Part shown: positions 12,012-13,736 of the stretch, in pieces
Layout: each line of letters opens with the position of its first letter
How positions within the stretch are numbered: the stretch's first letter is position 1
Assembly: GCA_015256455.1 (NCBI GenBank)
Contig: JABZMB010000034.1
Coordinates: 1 to 13,736 of the forward strand
DNA from: Solobacterium sp.
Lineage (GTDB): Bacteria > Bacillota_I > Bacilli_A > Erysipelotrichales > Erysipelotrichaceae
Direction of reading: 5' to 3'
DNA length: 13,736 bases
Translations under genes and position numbers: made by a program
Notes under the pieces: model-generated
Told to the model about the DNA's origin: nothing
Databases searched by the model: none
The model's input: the letters and a program-made list of their open reading frames with translations, nothing else

Positions 12012-12881
12012 ATTATCCTTAATGATCTGAATTTTCTGATATGGAATCTCAATTCCATTCTCTCTAAATGCAACAAGTAAAGCTTTGCGAATCTTTGATG
12101 CAGTTTCTACACTCTTACCTAGTGACTTTGTTGTAAATGGAAAACGAATCTGAATACCACTGTCTAAGAACTCATTAACAGTGATGTTAATAGGAAGATT
12201 CTTTTCTTGTGCTTCTGCACTTCTAGTATCGATTACACCATCCGTATTGATTACAACATCCGTAATCACTCTTTCCAATTTATCGATATCCGTATTATAC
12301 GCAACTGATAAAACTAAATAGCGAATATATGTCTTCTGTCCAAATGCCTTATCTTCTACGATTGCAGAGTTCATCGTACTATTTGGCACAATGATTTTTG
12401 TATTTTCTACCGTATTTAAAATCGTATGACGGAATGTGATTTCAATCACTGTGCCAGAGATATTCTTCTCAGGAAGATTGACCATATCCCCTACATGGAA
12501 TGGTTGATAGATTACAATAAAGAAACCTGCGATAAAGTTACCAAATGTTTCCTGCGCAGCTAAACCGACAACCACTGTCATAACACTAGTCGCACCTAGA
12601 ATCGCTGTAGAAACACTCTGTAAAGGCTTCACATTCATCAAAATTGCAAAGGTTGCGATAATATAAATGACTGTGCGTAAAATCTTTAAAAGATACTTAA
12701 ATGGCATACTTGCTCTAGCATCTTTTTTCATCGCATGATCAACTAACTTCTCAAGTATCGTTGTAAATATCTTTGCAATTATAACTGTAATCAAAAACGT
12801 AATCAAAAAGCCAAGAAAGCCATTTTCAAATATTGTATTTCCAAATAAAAATACACTGTTCTCTTTTACAATGTTTCCCAT
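12006..12881 (-). CDS. mscS: MscS-type small-conductance mechanosensitive channel
   Basis: Opens on membrane tension to release solutes during osmotic downshock. The 291-residue protein has three N-terminal membrane helices (about 21-43, 67-83, 92-127). The third is the Gly/Ala-rich pore helix, GATSVMTVVVGLAAQ (96-110), followed by FGNFIAGFFI and the conserved QPFHVGDMV (126-134) that opens the beta domain; EIPYQKIQI near the C terminus ends the cytoplasmic vestibule. I choose the ATG at 12881: GTGAGG lies six bases upstream. An upstream GTG at 12893 and the ATG at 12884 are in frame but too close to, or upstream of, that site. The ribosome site overlaps the stop codon of the peptidase gene eight bases away, so the two are co-translated. 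No clear terminator follows. Confidence 0.94.
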   Translation of the reverse strand: MGNIVKENSVFLFGNTIFENGFLGFLITFLITVIIAKIFTTILEKLVDHAMKKDARASMPFKYLLKILRTVIYIIATFAILMNVKPLQSVSTAILGATSVMTVVVGLAAQETFGNFIAGFFIVIYQPFHVGDMVNLPEKNISGTVIEITFRHTILNTVENTKIIVPNSTMNSAIVEDKAFGQKTYIRYLVLSVAYNTDIDKLERVITDVVINTDGVIDTRSAEAQEKNLPINITVNEFLDSGIQIRFPFTTKSLGKSVETASKIRKALLVAFRENGIEIPYQKIQIIKDNM

Positions 12882-12889
12882 CATATACC

Positions 12890-13576
12890 TCACTTTAATA
12901 AATCACTATATTCCTTATATTCAGGCATATACATTCTGATGATATCATAAAAACGTTTTGAATGGTTGGCTTCTAGAATATGTGCATACTCATGTAATAA
13001 AACATAATCTAAACATACAATTGGAAAGTGAATTAATCTTGATGATAAGCTAATGTGATGTGTCATTGGAGAGTAGGACCCCCATCTACTTGTCATATAC
13101 TTTAGAGTGATACTTGGAAGTCTTCTATGATTTACAAGGCAAATATGGTTATCCCAATCTTTTCGTCTTTCTTCCACCATTAGTTTCAATTGAAGATTTC
13201 CTGTGCGGTAGAAGATTTCCTGAATACTATCATCACTTACCTCTGGTAGATAGAATATGATTTTATCCTCTTCAACCGACATAAATTTCTGTTTAGAAAG
13301 AATAAATTCAACTGGATATATCTTACCTAGCCAGCACGCTTCCTTACGGTTAGTACCGTCTAAAAGATAGCGATTCTTTTTCTTTTCTTTTTTACTAACT
13401 TTTATAATCCACTCTTGTTTCTCAAGGATGAAGGATAGGATTTCCTGCTCACTGACATAACGTGGGCAGGTTACATACAATGTTCCATCTTCCTTAACCC
13501 TTAAATACATTTTCTTATTTCGCTTGCGTTCAACTACAAGATTTCGTAGTTCACCACCAATATCAATTTGTTCCAT
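12890..13576 (-). CDS. YgjP-like (DUF45) zinc metallopeptidase
   Basis: A 228-residue soluble protein of the YgjP/SprT-like DUF45 family. The zinc motif HEYAH (195-199) is followed by the third ligand His205 in ANHSKRFY, and the family hallmark SRWGSYS (163-169) is present, as is the N-terminal segment KKMYLRVKEDGTLYVTCP (21-38). No signal peptide or membrane segment is seen. The physiological substrate is unknown. I place the start at the ATG at 13576, not the in-frame TTG at 13594: GAGGT lies 11 bases before the ATG, and nothing precedes the TTG. A TATTAT box also sits exactly where it would make the transcript start at that ATG, so initiation may be leaderless. It is the first gene of the operon with mscS and is divergent from tRNA-His. 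Confidence 0.9.
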   Translation of the reverse strand: MEQIDIGGELRNLVVERKRNKKMYLRVKEDGTLYVTCPRYVSEQEILSFILEKQEWIIKVSKKEKKKNRYLLDGTNRKEACWLGKIYPVEFILSKQKFMSVEEDKIIFYLPEVSDDSIQEIFYRTGNLQLKLMVEERRKDWDNHICLVNHRRLPSITLKYMTSRWGSYSPMTHHISLSSRLIHFPIVCLDYVLLHEYAHILEANHSKRFYDIIRMYMPEYKEYSDLLK

Positions 13577-13582
13577 GTATGT

Positions 13583-13599
13583 ATAATACCTCAATTTTC
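13583..13599 (-). repeat. Second copy of a 17-base promoter-region repeat
   Basis: The minus strand reads GAAAATTGAGGTATTAT, identical to the sequence at 11919-11935. Here it precedes the YgjP-like start codon; at the other site it contains the -10 of the ankyrin/EF-G-2 leader promoter. Confidence 0.5.
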
Positions 13600-13619
13600 A
13601 ATATAACTAAAAATATGTG

Positions 13620-13648
13620 TTGTCTATTACTTTTGGATATGATAATAT
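13620..13648 (+). promoter_or_regulatory. Promoter of tRNA-His
   Basis: TTGTCT (13620-13625), 17-base spacer ending in TGA, TAATAT (13643-13648). The predicted start near 13655 is six bases before the tRNA, matching the spacing of the other tRNA promoters in the window. Confidence 0.7.
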
Positions 13649-13660
13649 ATTTTAGCACAT

Positions 13661-13735
13661 GGCGGCTATGGTGAAGTTGGTTAACACACTGGATTGTGGC
13701 TCCAGCACTCATGGGTTCGAGTCCCATTAGTCGCC
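13661..13735 (+). tRNA. tRNA-His (anticodon GTG)
   Basis: The extra 5' base G(-1) at 13661 faces C73 at 13735, the histidine identity pair. Acceptor GCGGCTA/TAGTCGC has one G-U pair; anticodon stem CTGGA/TCCAG encloses TTGTGGC with GTG at 13696-13698; T stem ATGGG/CCCAT encloses TTCGAGT. The window ends one base later with C, which could be the first base of an encoded CCA. Confidence 0.96.
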
Positions 13736-13736
13736 C

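Noticed and set aside
13577..13594. TTG start of the YgjP-like gene at 13594
   Set aside because: No ribosome site upstream; the sequence between it and the ATG at 13576 looks like a GAGGT site plus -10 box.

Overview
The window reads as an ordinary chromosomal segment of a low-GC Gram-positive bacterium. Evidence is the strong purine-rich Shine-Dalgarno sites, the many extended -10 promoters (TGnTATAAT), the compact U-tailed terminators, the standard stop codons and Bacillota-type gene families. These include a Gx transporter paired with a NusG-domain-II protein, a second EF-G, a TRIC channel and a FakA-type domain. Erysipelotrichia is my best guess for the lineage, but this is inference only. 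There is no CRISPR array, transposase or phage module.

Layout, left to right. mutY (+) converges on udp (-). A strong promoter drives a tRNA-Glu/tRNA-Trp pair with its own terminator. A translationally coupled NusG_II/Gx-transporter operon (-) follows, diverging from a small membrane protein (+); both of these appear to be transcribed as leaderless mRNAs from a mirrored pair of extended -10 boxes. A lysine-rich histone-H1-like protein (-) is divergent from nnr (+), the NAD(P)HX repair enzyme. Two unusual stand-alone domains come next: an 85-residue FakA middle domain (-) and a 233-residue protein (+) resembling the N-terminal ArdC-like module of conjugative-element proteins. The latter overlaps a TRIC-type channel gene (-) tail to tail. 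Then come a short single-stranded-DNA-binding protein, a glutathione-peroxidase-type peroxidase and tRNA-Leu(CAA), all on the minus strand.

The right third is a minus-strand block. Distal is an EF-G-2 type GTPase preceded by an ankyrin-repeat protein, 10 bp apart. Upstream of them is a 303-bp leader holding a promoter, an unlisted 36-codon ORF whose stop codon lies in the loop of a strong intrinsic terminator, and, farther up, a perfect 16-bp palindrome matching the catabolite-responsive-element consensus. Next are an MscS-type channel and a YgjP-type metallopeptidase, probably one operon. The window closes with tRNA-His at its very end.

The most interesting regions are the ankyrin/EF-G-2 leader, which looks like a leader-peptide/terminator attenuator in front of a translation factor; the symmetric leaderless divergent promoter; the stand-alone FakA middle domain; and the orphan ArdC-N-like protein. 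Most genes here do housekeeping or repair work: DNA repair, nucleoside salvage, cofactor repair, peroxide removal and mechanosensing. They are mainly organised as single genes or pairs, each with its own promoter and terminator.
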